From Leucaena leucocephala (Eukaryota > Streptophyta > Magnoliopsida > Fabales > Fabaceae): a stretch of DNA of 64,000 bases. The position numbers and the translations under genes were made by a program. This document shows, in pieces, positions 22,601 through 34,600 of this stretch. The stretch covers positions 17,111,750 through 17,175,749 of the forward strand of contig CM073551.1 in NCBI GenBank assembly GCA_037074615.1, written 5' to 3'. Within the stretch, counting starts at the first letter, position 1, and every line of letters starts with the position of its first letter. The notes beneath the pieces are model-generated. The model did no database searches, was not told the DNA's origin, and saw only the letters and a list, made by a program, of their open reading frames with translations.

Positions 22601-25600
22601 GTCAAGGTTTCTAAACAAACCAGTTAGAGAGGCTCATTTGAAAGAACATCTCTTTTTGAAGGAGCAAAATAGAGGCTGCCTATTTGAAAGTCGAAAATCA
22701 GTTTTTTCAAAATATCGTCCATATGAGTGGCCTGGTGTGCCTCCTATATATTTTCCATCGATTAATTCACACCTCCCTCCTGCTACTGATAGATTGCATC
22801 TGGATGTTGGACGCAACTGGCACAATCACTTCTGCCACTCGTTTGTTCCCACATTTCAGCAGGCAAGAAATACTCCTATTGATGGTGGACGTAACCCAAT
22901 TCTCTCTCATCGTATTCCTATGAGTTTGGATTGGCCTCCAGTTTTTCGAAGTGGCTTGGCTCCTTCACCTACTTGTAATTGTGACTCTGGATTCATGCCT
23001 GGGTGGCACTCTACACTGTCAAATAGTTTGGCTTCTCATGGTGTGCAGGTTAATGCGACATCTCCTGATGATGAAAGAAAATATCATGGAGACTTAATGG
23101 ATTTGCCTGATTTGATGAATGCACAGGAGCTAGCAGATGAATATGACAATCACTGGTTATCGGAGGAAGAGTACGAGGTTCATGCGGTTCCTGGCATAGG
23201 CTATAATCAATACTTCGGTGGTGGCGTAATGTACTGGGATCCTTCTGATCACCCAGGAACAGGTTTCTCCCGAGCTCCCTCTCTCAGCTCAGATGATAGT
23301 GTTTGGGCTTGGCGTGAGGCTGATGCCAATAGGGCTGTGGATGACATAATTGCTTTCTCATCTTCATATAGTACAAATGGTTTGACTTCACCTACTGCTG
23401 CTTCATTGTGTTCACCATTTGATCCTATGGGGACTGCACCCCAGACTGTTGGATATGTGGTGTCAGGTAATGAAGTACCTGGAAAGGTGTTGCATTCTTC
23501 ATCAGCCACAGATGCAGCAATGGAAGATGATACCTCTGGACCTCTTGGTAATAATTTACCTTGTGAAGTTGAAGGGAAGACAGGCGATTCACATCCATAC
23601 CCCATTCTAAGGCCAATCATTATTCCTAATTTGTCTAGGGAAAGATCAAGATCTGACTTTATGCGAAGTGTAGATCATAAAAGCCCATGTGTTCCATGTA
23701 CAAGGCGAGATCAGCGTAGCATAAAGCGGCCCCCATCACCTGTAGTGCTCTCTGTGCCACGGGCTCCACGTCCACCCCCACCTTCTCCTGTGAGTGATTC
23801 TAGGAAACAAAGGGGTTTTCCAACAGTTAGATCTGGCAGTTCCAGTCCAAGGCATTGGGGTGTGAGGGGTTGGTATCATGATGGAAATAACTTTGAGGAA
23901 GCTTGTTTAAGAGTGGATGGTGCTGAAGTTGTGTGGCCTTCTTGGAGAAGTAATAATCTTGCAGTGCGACCCAAGATCCAGCCATTACCTACTGCCTTGC
24001 TGCAAGATCGCTTGATTGCAATGACACAGATAGCACTTGATCAGGAACATGTAAAGTTTTCTATAAGCTGTTCTATTTTATAGACATCTGCTAGCGCTTA
24101 TTGTTTAATTTTAATCATACAGCCAGATGTTGCCTTTCCCCTGCAACCACTTGATTCTCAGAGCTGTCCTACGAGGAGTGCATCTTTGGCATTAATGCAC
24201 AGCCTCCTTCATGATGAGATTGACTCTTTCTGTAAACAGGTATAAAAATTAGTTTGCCCGACCCTTTTCTGTCTTACATTTCAGTCCTATAACTGAATAG
24301 TAGTTACAATATTTTAGAAACTGAACAGTCAAGGAATCGGACAAGGAACAGTACCATTTTATATTTTTATTGGTTCAATTGAGGTCCAACTGCAGAACTT
24401 TATTGGTATTACCAAGTTTATAATGGATGCGTGAACTAGGATATATTAAATTTTAGCTGAAGTGCTTCATATTATTATTTGTATGTTTGAAGACATTTTT
24501 ATCTCCAAATTAGTAATTAACTATTAGTTAATAATACATATGACAAACAAGGAAAAAACATTCTCTGGGAAGCAAGAAACTTTATGTGCACCCTAGACAC
24601 CAAGGTTTAAGTCATTTGGTTGCACTTTTTTTTATTACTTTTTTGAGATTAAATGGCATGACAGCCTTTCTTACTGCCCCCTCTAGTTATGGTAAATTAC
24701 AGTTCACTTCTGAGTCTAAAATCAGTTGCTTCTTGAGGTTTTACGTGGAGAATATGTATGGAATTTTAGAGATATCTAGGATCTTGAATAGCTTAAGAGT
24801 GTTTTTCTTTTTTCTGCATTAGTTTCTGTTTTTGTGTAAAGGGAACTCTGCCTATTTCTTTGGTGTTTTAGTTCCATTAATCCCAGCGTTCCCATATTCT
24901 TTTTAGTGTATTTGTTTGGGTTTCATCATTTTACTTGACATTTATTCTTTGCATATCTTATGCAATCCAAGGTTGCTGCAGAGAATATGTCTAGGAAACC
25001 ATACATCAATTGGGCTGTCAAGAGGGTTACCCGGTCTCTACAAGTTCTATGGCCCAGGTCCAGGACACACATATTTGGTTCTAATGCAACTGGTATGGCC
25101 CTTCCAACAAGTGATGTTGACCTTGTGGTTTGCCTTCCTCCTGTGAGAAACCTGGTAATTTTTCCACTTTTCTTCTGTTGTATTGTCCATGCTTTTATTT
25201 TTATGAAGTGACTGCCTTTTCATTTTAATATAATGGTTTAGGAGCCAATAAAAGAAGCTGGAATACTTGAGGGCCGTAATGGTATCAAAGAAACTTGTCT
25301 TCAGGTATATTGGCAATAAACTATGGCATGCCATTCTGACACCTTTTGTACCCACTGTATAACATCTATGTAAAGTTTGAGTATTACTGATTTTTTGCCA
25401 TAATTACAATGAAAGATTATGAGGGGCAATGCCCTGATGCTTGTCATCTCATTTCTTGATTTCTCCCCCACAGTTTAAAAAACAGGTTTTAAAACTTTGC
25501 AAGAAGTGGAAATTACATAGAATGAGGGAAAACAGAAAAATCATGGGAACCTGTACATATTCTTAGGAATTTCATTTAAAACTATTTAGTTGTTTCCAAA

Positions 25601-28600
25601 AAGAATAAAAAGTCGCTCTGACCAATTACTGAGGAGTTTGATCCTTTCTGGTCTGACTCTCACAATTAAACTAAATTTATACATTAGATATGGTGGGTCT
25701 TTGTTTCTCCCATGTTTGAAGCCCAAGCACTTTTGCTCAAAGGCCTGTTCCTATATATCATTCAAGCCTTTGGGAAGAAGTCTTTCTTGGTGTTTATATC
25801 TACAATTCTCTGTAAGAAAAAGTCTTCTTCAAAGAAAAAAAATGGGTCTATGGATGGAGGGTGTGAAACTAAATCCTATGCGAGATATGTCCTGCGGATG
25901 ACTACCATAAATAATTTGACACATTGTATGCATTTTCCATACCATAGCCATTCATTTCTTTAGTCTGCTTCATGGTTGCTTTTGAACAAACATTTGATGT
26001 CTTGATGAGGTATAGGAGTTTATTGTGATGACTTTGATAGTTTTCCTGTTTTGCCCTTTACTTATGGTATGATTAGAAGGATATCCAAGCTAATTTTCTG
26101 TACTCTATCACCTTTGTCCTGTTAATGCAGTTATTTTGATTTTGTTTCAGCATGTCAAAAAATTGACCCTCTACTTTGTTGCTTTGCCAGCATGCAGCTA
26201 GGTATCTTGCCAATCAGGATTGGGTAAAAAATGATTCTCTGAAGACAGTGGAGAATACAGCTGTAACATCTCTTAAATTGTTTTTTCATTAGAATTCTTT
26301 ATATGATCTGATCTAATCGCTAATATGTTCTCATTCTGTTCCCTTTTGTTTTAGATCCCTATTATTATGCTTGTGGTGGAAGTTTCTTATGATGCTATCC
26401 CCCCTTCTGCTCCTATCTTACAATCTCCAAAAGGGAAGTCAGCTTGTACAGCTGGTGAAAATGGCAATGTTTATTCTGATATGATTCATTCAGAAGATTC
26501 AGCAGTGCTAAAATGCTCCCAAATAAATAATGACACCGCAAAGGATTGCAAATCAGTACGTCTTGACATCAGCTTCAAGACCCCATCACATACGGGACTC
26601 CAAACTTCAGAACTGGTAATTTCTTTTGATTATGGCACTTTTGACTGTCTATGTGATTGGCCAAAAAGGAGAATTGGATATACCTGATTGCCTTCAATTG
26701 TGGATATTAATTATTCTTATCTTAAGCTATCATCCATCTTATATTCAAGGAAAGTAAAAAAGCATTTGAAGCTTTGATATGATTAAATAACTGTAAGAGG
26801 CTGGGGATATCCTACTTGTTCTGATAAAAAAACTTCCAGAGTTACTTTAAGGAAATTTTCAAGGCATGGCTGGAGAGAAAAGCTTTAAGAATTGAAAATT
26901 GAATTTGATTGACCAATACTGCATTATACTGCTGCCTATAGGTTAAGGGTCTGACGGAACAATTTCCTGCTGTTACGCCTCTTGCTTTGGTGCTAAAACA
27001 GTTCTTGGCAGATCGAAGCCTTGATCAGTCATATTCTGGCGGCTTAAGTTCCTACTGTTTGGTATGCATGCTTGATATTCTTCCATGAAATTTTGATTTC
27101 TAGATTTTTTTCTGAGTCCTCTTGGTTCAGAAGTAATACAGATGGGATTTACATATTCCGAAAATATAATGAACATTGAAATTGTCAAATGTCGTAAGTT
27201 ACTTTGTTGTGCTCAATGTTTGCTAATTTATTTTTGAAAAGAAATAATTAGTAACTTGTACTAATAATCCTGAACATTCAAGATATTTATGTTGTGTATA
27301 ATTTTAAAAGAGCATGGGAGACAGAACAATAGAGCAATACTAATCACTTGATGTAGGACCAGTATCCAAGAATAAGAGAAGAGGGGGAGATAAATAGGAA
27401 GAGGGAGATATAGAAGAGATAAAGAGAGAGGAGGATGTATAGAATCTGAAAATATCTTTTACCATCTAATCAAACTAATCCTGGTTGGATCGTTGAGGCC
27501 TTTATGCAGAGCTCAAGAGATGACTACCAAATCTCTAATAAAAGATAATATTAAGTTGCAACAGAATATAATTATTAAAGCATGATAACAAGATAATTGA
27601 GCCAATAAATATAAAACAAAAGAATTACAAGATTAATTCCTTATTCTAATCCTAATGTAAATAGTATTTCCCATATTAATATTTAGTCTCTAGATTACAA
27701 ATAATTAATGACATTTTCCCTATTCTGTTTCCCTTTCTCTATTGTGATGTTGATAGGCAAAATCATAAATATCTATAAGATGTACAATTGATAGCAAGTT
27801 GTACTATTGACAAGTTCTGAATTAGTGCAACTCATTCTTCAAACATTGTATCATGCACGGGACTGGGAGGCTACCACCTAGGTGGTTATTAAATGATTGA
27901 TATTGGCAAACCTCTAGGTTTTTTAGTAATGGTCTAAATACTAGAGCCTCCCGAATAGAGATATACACTGGAATTATATAGGCCTTTTGTATTGAAGGTG
28001 TTCAGTTTTTTTCCCCATATTTCCCCTTTCCCTTGGGACAATGCCTAATCCTCAATTGTTATCGTATTTTTCTATTAATATGTTTTCATTTGGTTCTTTA
28101 TATCCTTCTATCAAATTCCCCAACACAATTTAACTTGGAATTTTTTGTTTTTTAGAGACTCAATCATGTGATGCTAAGTTGTAAAAACCATGTATTTGTT
28201 ATGTTTTAATTGAGAAATCTAATAGTAAGAAAAAACAACTGCATGCAAGTTTTTCCCATTCTTTAGTCCAAAATTTGATGCACTCCTGTAAAATATCTTC
28301 ATTTAGAATTCGAGGAAGCTGGTTTCTCATCCTATGGATGTTTATTACTATATAAATTTTCTTATTTATAAAAAATTGTGCATAAGCTGAATTTCTGTTA
28401 TAGGTGTTACTAATTATACGATTTCTTCAACATGAGCAGCATCTGGGCCGGCAGATTGACCAAGTAAGATTTGGTCCCTCCTTTACAATCAAAATTTGTT
28501 CTTGTTCTAATATCTTTCTGCTGATGATAAATGAGGATTTTACTATGGCCCTAACAAAATATTAATGCTTATCATAATATTTTTGGTTGATGACGTGATC

Positions 28601-31600
28601 ATGCATAAGTTAGGAGCTGGCACAGTTGAATTTAATTCATTCTCTTTTTATTTGATAGAATGTTTTCATTCTTAATTAATATGCTATTTTATTCTGGAAG
28701 TGTCATGTTCTGGTATTTTCGCCCTTTAAGAAATTAATGCTTTGAAATTAAGTTGCTTGGTTAATGACTAGTTATGGAAAATGGGGTAGTAGTTGAATCT
28801 GATTGGGATGGGAGTTATGCAAGCATGCATGCATGCATTAACATATAAGAAATCGCAAAATTAAATTGATCTAAATACAAAGTACTAATGCATGCTTGTG
28901 ATTTAAACATAGGGTTAAAGTGCAATTCCCCCTGAAGTTTCCGTGAAGCCACAATTGTAATCCTTAAGTTTTGTGGAGATTTGAAGGATTAAAAGTAGAG
29001 GAAAAAAATCTCAAAATATTATTAATCCTTGAATGAATGAGAATACAAATAGGCTTTTATATAGCCAAAAATATAATCTAATAGGCTAAATCTAAAATAT
29101 ATCATAATCCTAATATCTCAGATTTATTCTTCTAAGATATAATAATTTAATATTTAAATCTGATCCTAAATAATATCCAACACTTAATTTTTAGATAATT
29201 ACTTAAATAACTAACAAAATATAATATTAATTAATTAATAATTAATTCTAAACTAGTGCATCTCAATACTTTCCCTCAAGCTGGATCTACAGTTTGAATA
29301 CTTGTACTTCTTAACACTTCCCCTTGAGCTGGGAGGTAGCTTAGATAGAAGAACCAGAATTTTGAATCCTTAAACCAGTAGCGACCCCTGAACTGAAGTT
29401 GATTGAATCTTGAACCTAGATCTTAAGACAAAGTTGCGAACTTGATGAAGAACATCATTGTTGGATGCCTGGCAAGAGCATTTGTAAGAGAGGAACTTGA
29501 TGAAGAATCATATGTATTATTCAAGAGCGACATGCTCATACAATCATGGTAATCTACTTGGGTTTACACAGTAATCTAATTTCACTTGAGGGAGATGAAC
29601 TAATCCCATAACTTATGAGATTTTGTGAGAAGAGACCCAAGTTATCCTATTTTATCATAGAGCAACTTGCTCATAATATCATGGTAACCCACTTGGGTTT
29701 ACACATTAATCTAACTTCATTTGAGGTAGATGAATTTATCCCATAACCTATGAGATTTTGTGGAAAGAGATCCAAGTTATCCTCTTCCATCGTAACCCAC
29801 TTGAGTTTACACACTAATCTAACCTCACTTGAGGTAGATGAACTAATCCCATAACTTATGAGATTTTGTGAGAAGAGACCCAAGTTATCCTCTTCCATCG
29901 TAACCCACTTAGGTTTTTATACTAATCTAACCTCACTTGAGGTGGATGAACTAATCTCATAACTTATGAGATTTTGTAGAAAGAGACCCAAGTTATCCTT
30001 TTCCATCATATGTAACTAATCTTCACTTGAAGGCGTGCCTTCTCTTCAGGCTTGGCATTTTTCTTCTTCTTCTTCATCAAGATTTTAACCAAGATTTAAT
30101 ATTCCTACTTTGATACCATGTGGAGATTTGAAGGATTGAAAGTAGAGAGAAAAAACTTCAAAATATTATTAATCCTTGAATGAATGAGAATACAAATAGG
30201 CCTTTAGATAGGTAAAAATATAATCTAATAGGCTAAATCTAAAATATATCATAATCCTAATATCTCAGATTTATTCTTCTAAGATATGATAATTTAATAT
30301 TTAAATTTAATTCTAAATAATATCCAACATTTAATTTTTAGATAATTACTTAAATGACTAATAAAATATAATATTAATTAATTAATAATTAATTCTAAAT
30401 TAGTGCATCTCAATAAGTTTATTCTCCCAACATATTTCATTTTGGTGCAATTGGAACCCGCAGTGACGGAAATTCTAGATGGTGGTCAAATCATCGTATG
30501 GGCCCCACACGTTAATGCCTCGTATGCCTGAATAATTTTAACCATTGCCACGTATAGCCTCTCACGCACCATTTCAGCTTTCACCTTCACTATCAATCCC
30601 TTCCCCTCATCACCGTTGCCCACCCCATGCTGTCTCTGCAACCACCAATCTTCCTCCTCCCATGTGCACTAATTTATTCATTGCATTTTGCAGAGGATCT
30701 GAACTCAGGAAGAGTGATTTAAGGGATATTCAAATTGCCTTTTTTCTGGACAATTATCATCCCATCTACGTGCATAATTAGGAAGTCTCGTGGCCAAAAC
30801 TACCATATGTTGAGGCTGTTAACTGCTGATTCCCATATCTTTTTTCTCACTTTCTCCTAGCTGCCAAAACCACTTTTATTCTGTTTATCTTAGATTGAAT
30901 TAAAATGTATCGATGAAGAGCAAAGCTTTCTGGAGGCTTTGTATTTATAATAATAATGCTAAATGCTTTTCTTTTTATTCTTTAACAATATCTGTCTGCT
31001 ACTTAATAAACTTGTTATTTTTACCTTGCAGAACTATGGAAGCCTTCTAATGGATTTTCTCCACTTTTTTGGGTTAGTGAACTTTCTTGTTGCAAATGGT
31101 AAACTACAGATATCTTACCATCATGGAGTTTTTCAGACAATTTTTTTTCCCGCCTTTTGGTTTGCCTCACTTCAGGAATGTATTTGATCCCCGCCAAATG
31201 AGAATTTCTGTCCAGGGAAGTGGAGTTTATCTAAAAAGAGAAAGAGGTTGTAGGTAATAGTGAACTCAAGCCTTTTTTTGTTTATGACATGGCATCCTTT
31301 ACACTTTATTCCCCCTCTGATATTGACGAACAACTACTTGACTTTGTAGCATTGATCCAATACACATAGATGATCCTCTTTTTCCAACGAATAATGTGGG
31401 AAGAAATTGCTTCCGCATACATCAATGTATCAAGGTAATGGTTTATCATAATTACCAAACATCGTGTTTTTCTAGTCTAAAATTGGTTGTTTATGCTATG
31501 ATAACTAGGATAATAAATTAGCATTGAAGTTGGATGTCTTGATGTAAATCTCTCGTTATAATTCCTTCAGAGAATGCTAAAAAAATTTAGCCGTTTTTCT

Positions 31601-31847
31601 GCTAGGTTAATTGCTTTATCTTTCATAATCTTTTTTATGGTTGTTTTTAAGTATTGGGCTAATAATTTGGCCTTTTCCTAGTTATGTTTTTTATGCAAAA
31701 TTTTTGGTGCAGGCATTTTCAGAAGCTTATTCCATTCTTGAAAATGAACTATCATTCCTAAATTTTGATGGAAATGTTGAAGAGTCATGTTTAAGGCCGC
31801 CTCATCTACTGCTTCCGAAAATCATCCCAAGTCTTGATCTATCATAG
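19652..31847 (+). CDS. MEE44: Large nucleotidyltransferase / poly(A)-polymerase-like protein (MEE44 type)
   Basis: A pol-beta-fold nucleotidyltransferase of the TRF4/PAP-like family, expected to add nucleotides to RNA 3' ends; the exact substrate is unknown. Fifteen exons: 19652-20458, 21238-21780, 21875-21994, 22068-24050, 24123-24239, 24972-25154, 25242-25304, 26191-26262, 26355-26615, 26942-27061, 28404-28463, 31032-31072, 31176-31253, 31350-31434, 31713-31847 (TAG). All are GT/AG and in phase, giving about 1555 aa. The catalytic motif FGSNATGMALPTSDVDLVV lies near residues 1225-1243 with Asp1238 and Asp1240; the third carboxylate is Asp1367 in RLDISF. The substrate-binding region follows (PLALVLKQFLADRSL, SGGLSSYCL). 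The 661-codon exon 4 is a Ser/Pro-rich linker, likely disordered. Similarity to Arabidopsis MEE44 (At4g00060) is from memory. Start: first in-frame ATG (MAHHQLIDSL). Confidence 0.9.
28972..30415 (-). mobile_element. Miniature LTR retrotransposon (TRIM/LARD-like), minus orientation
   Basis: A 1444-bp element with two 297-bp LTRs (28972-29268 and 30119-30415) and a 5-bp duplication AGTTT at 28967-28971 and 30416-30420. Read on the minus strand, the primer binding site TGGTATCAAAG abuts the 5' LTR (30118-30108) and resembles the initiator tRNA-Met site. A purine tract (CTTGAGGGAAAG) precedes the 3' LTR. The 0.85-kb interior lacks gag or pol and holds a tandem repeat that stays open on the minus strand. 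The ends fit a copia-related miniature element. It sits antisense in an intron. Confidence 0.87.
29545..30010 (-). repeat. 108-bp (36-codon) tandem repeat inside the miniature LTR element
   Basis: ACTTGGGTTT-type landmarks occur at 29691, 29799 and 29907, exactly 108 bp apart, with a further copy at 29556 (135 bp spacing). The period is a multiple of three. On the minus strand 29671-29898 is open and encodes repeats such as EEDNLGLFSQNLISYG and EEDNLDLFPQNLIGYG. Confidence 0.75.
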
Positions 31848-31978
31848 AGATTCTCATTACTGAAGAGTTTGTCTGAAGGTAGTCCTCCATTCACCAGTGA
31901 TGATATTTAATTATAATTTTATACTTAGGTCTTGCAATTTATATGTACCTGAGAAGTTGTTGCAAAGAAAAAATAAAG

Positions 31979-32314
31979 GTTAAATTAGTATTTGGTCCCA
32001 TAAGTTTATTTATTGTTTCAATTTGGTCAGTCAAGTTTGCTTTGCACGAGCTAATCTGTTCTTATTCAAATTGGGATGTATCCTAAACTTTCAGTTCCGT
32101 CTGCCAGGTTACACATTGGATCCATATTAACTTTATTGGACCTTTTTTTTTTTTTCTTTTCGTCTCTTTTCTGGTCTGGTATGAGATTGTTTGCTAACAA
32201 AGCTATATGTTTATGATACATATGATATGATTTTGGCTGATGTGACCAAATTGGAATCAAGGGCTCCAAATGAAAATGGTACAACTAATTGTGGAACCAA
32301 AATGCTAATTTAAC
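31979..32314. mobile_element. MITE with GTTAAATTAG inverted ends
   Basis: The left end GGTTAAATTAGTATTTGGTC pairs with the right end as the complement of GTTAAATTAGCATTTTGGTT. This arrangement is typical of Mutator-type MITEs. A target duplication could not be fixed. It lies just downstream of the nucleotidyltransferase stop codon. Confidence 0.6.
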
Positions 32315-34474
32315 TAAAACTAAGTTTAGTTTGAAATTTTGATATGATAATAATGATATCCATATGGGGAAAAAACAAAGAGGAATATTTATAGAAGTCT
32401 AGCTCTTTGCTATTTGTATTTTGACATTAGGTTTCTCGGGTCTCATCTCAAAGTCCAGTTTCTAAAAAGTATTTGCCATTCATTGAGACCTAGACTGGTG
32501 ACAAGGTTTATACTGTGAGCAAAATTGCTTTCTGCTGCTAGTCTGCTGTCAACTCTTCCCATACTTCATCTTGTCTAGGCATGAAAAAAAGGGAGAATGG
32601 AACACCTTGAGTGCAGCCGTTCTTCAAACAAAATCCCCCCTTTCTGTAATTATTCATTCCATTTGGCAGGCTGGCAGCTTTGGAATAATCCTTCTGTGTT
32701 TTTTTTCTTTGGGTGGGTGCCTTAGTGGGGTGGGCGGTGTTAGGAGGGTTTGAATCCTGGACACTATTCACAATCGGATTCCTTGCTACCCATGATGGAA
32801 TTGAGGCTTTTCTGTGGAATTAGTTCAGAAGGACGTCTCAGCCCTTTGGACCTCGTCTTCCAATCTCTGCCTCTGTTGTACCTTCCCGTCACACCACGAC
32901 TGCACCAGCCTGTCGCACCTTCGCCACCCCATTGTCACCCAACTCTGAAGTCATCATTGCCTGCACTGATCTCCTACACTCTTCTTTGGTCTTGTCTTCA
33001 GCCTCCTATCTTCAACTTCGATCACGGTCTTCATCGTCATCATCATCTTATTCTGTTTGGCGTGACAATGAATGTTCAGTCTTCATCTTGTTCTGTGGTC
33101 AGTTTCTGCCCTCCCAGATCTACCAATTTTTCCTCTTATTATTTTTTGACATGGTGCATTTCAGATCTGATCTTTTTTTTTTTTTTTTTTTTTGTAAAAT
33201 TAATCAGTGTTTTTCATTTGGATATGATAGTGTTTCACCATACCAGATCTGGCTTTGCATTTTGGATATGGCATATTGGTGTCTCTACGTTTATACTCTT
33301 TGATCTGGTTTTGCTTCTTCATTTTGGTATTTTCCAGCAAGAGAAGATAAGGGGTGTGTGGTGGCTTGTGGTGTTGATAGTGAGCAGGGATTATGTTTTC
33401 TTTTTTAATTTTGCCCAAGGAATTTTGGTCTTTTAATATCATAATGTATATATCATATAAAAAGTCGTTAGGATTCAATTTACATACCAAACATACTTTT
33501 AAACTCTAATTCTATACCAATTCCTACTCTGATTCTGTTTCCATTTCCTATTTCAATTCCATAAAAAAAATGATTCAAACATACCAAACGTGGCCTAATT
33601 TAGTCTTAGGTTGCTGAACAATCTATTTGTTTCTTTTTCGTTTTCTTTCTTTTTTTTAGAGATTTTTCTCTGTAATAGTTGTACGCATGGGGTCTTTTAT
33701 TTATTTCTTTTGAACTGATTCTTGTTTGTAATTGTTTTTTTATGAACTTTGCTTAAGCAAGTTATTTCAGGCTTGGCATATTGGACGTCCTTGTACAGAT
33801 CCAAGGAAATCAATTTAAGATTTGTAGATGTTTAAATAATAGTCTAAATTTTGCAGTTTGGTTATGGATAACTATGTATCATTGATGTTTATCTTTATTA
33901 TATCATGGTTATATAGGTTGCCACATTTCCATGTTTATCTGTCATCATGTTTCCTTGGTTTTGGTTTATACTCGGCCTTGATTCTTAGTTAAGTTAGCAT
34001 ATGGTACTCCTTGGCTTTATAAAATAGTACTATAATGTAGATTTGTTCTACGGAGGTAGTTTCATATTTGGTTCATTCCTTTTCACTTAAAAATAATGTG
34101 GATTTGAATTTGAGTGTTTAATAAGAATTTTCCATTTTTTTAATATTTAAGTGACTAGTTCACCTTCTTTGTATGTTTAAAATCATAATGTTGTCTGATT
34201 ATATCCAATTTGCTGTGCCAGATTTCTGGCTGCTACTAAGCTATACTTACACCAATATTGTTTACAGCAAGTGCAGCAACACAATGCAGCCACAGGCACC
34301 AACCGAATGATTCTGTTTCAAATGACAGGTTAGACTTAAGCAGTATAATCATTCTATATCTGCAATTTTTCATGTCAGTCAGGAATAATCTGTTTGACCT
34401 GTTTAGAGAGAGAAACATTGAAAATTTAAGCTTGTTTTATCTCACATCCTTAAATGACTATCTAAACTCAAATA

Positions 34475-34600
34475 CAACAACAACAAAAAACTTTATCTCA
34501 CTAGGTGGGGTCGGCTACATGGATCGCACGGTTCCACTACATCCTTGGACTATTGTTATATTTAACTTAGTCCCTCCTGCTAGGGAGAGAAAGCAAGGTC
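34475..34600 (-). mobile_element. SINE fragment with (TTG)n tail, TS type
   Basis: CAACAACAACAAA followed by CTCACTAGGTGGGGTCGGCT is the complement of the conserved 3' end of TS-like plant SINEs, which end in TTG repeats. The 5' boundary is uncertain. A second, more decayed copy lies at about 38815-38890. Confidence 0.6.

Larger units (their letters stand above)
28464..31031 (+). other. Intron 11 of the nucleotidyltransferase gene (2.6 kb)
   Basis: The longest intron of the gene. It holds a GCATGCAT microsatellite near 28822, a stretch beginning AGGGTTAAAGTGCAATTCC at 28912 that resembles a MuDR-type repeat, and the LTR element at 28972-30415. That element splits the MuDR-like sequence, which resumes at 30421. 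ORFs at 30545-30781 are not supported as genes. Confidence 0.55.

Noticed and set aside
30545..30781. ORF in intron 11 of the nucleotidyltransferase gene
   Set aside because: Short, Pro/His/Ser-rich, and flanked by repeat sequence. Exon definition on both sides (28404-28463 to 31032-31072) is continuous without it.
33174..33193. Poly-T tract considered as a SINE or retrogene tail for the tRNA-like sequence at 32716
   Set aside because: No target duplication could be found around 32716-33193, so the element boundaries are unsupported.
32750..33436. 228-codon ORF after the nucleotidyltransferase gene
   Set aside because: Low-complexity T-rich sequence with long F runs and no family resemblance. 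It overlaps another ORF in a different frame, which is typical of chance openness.
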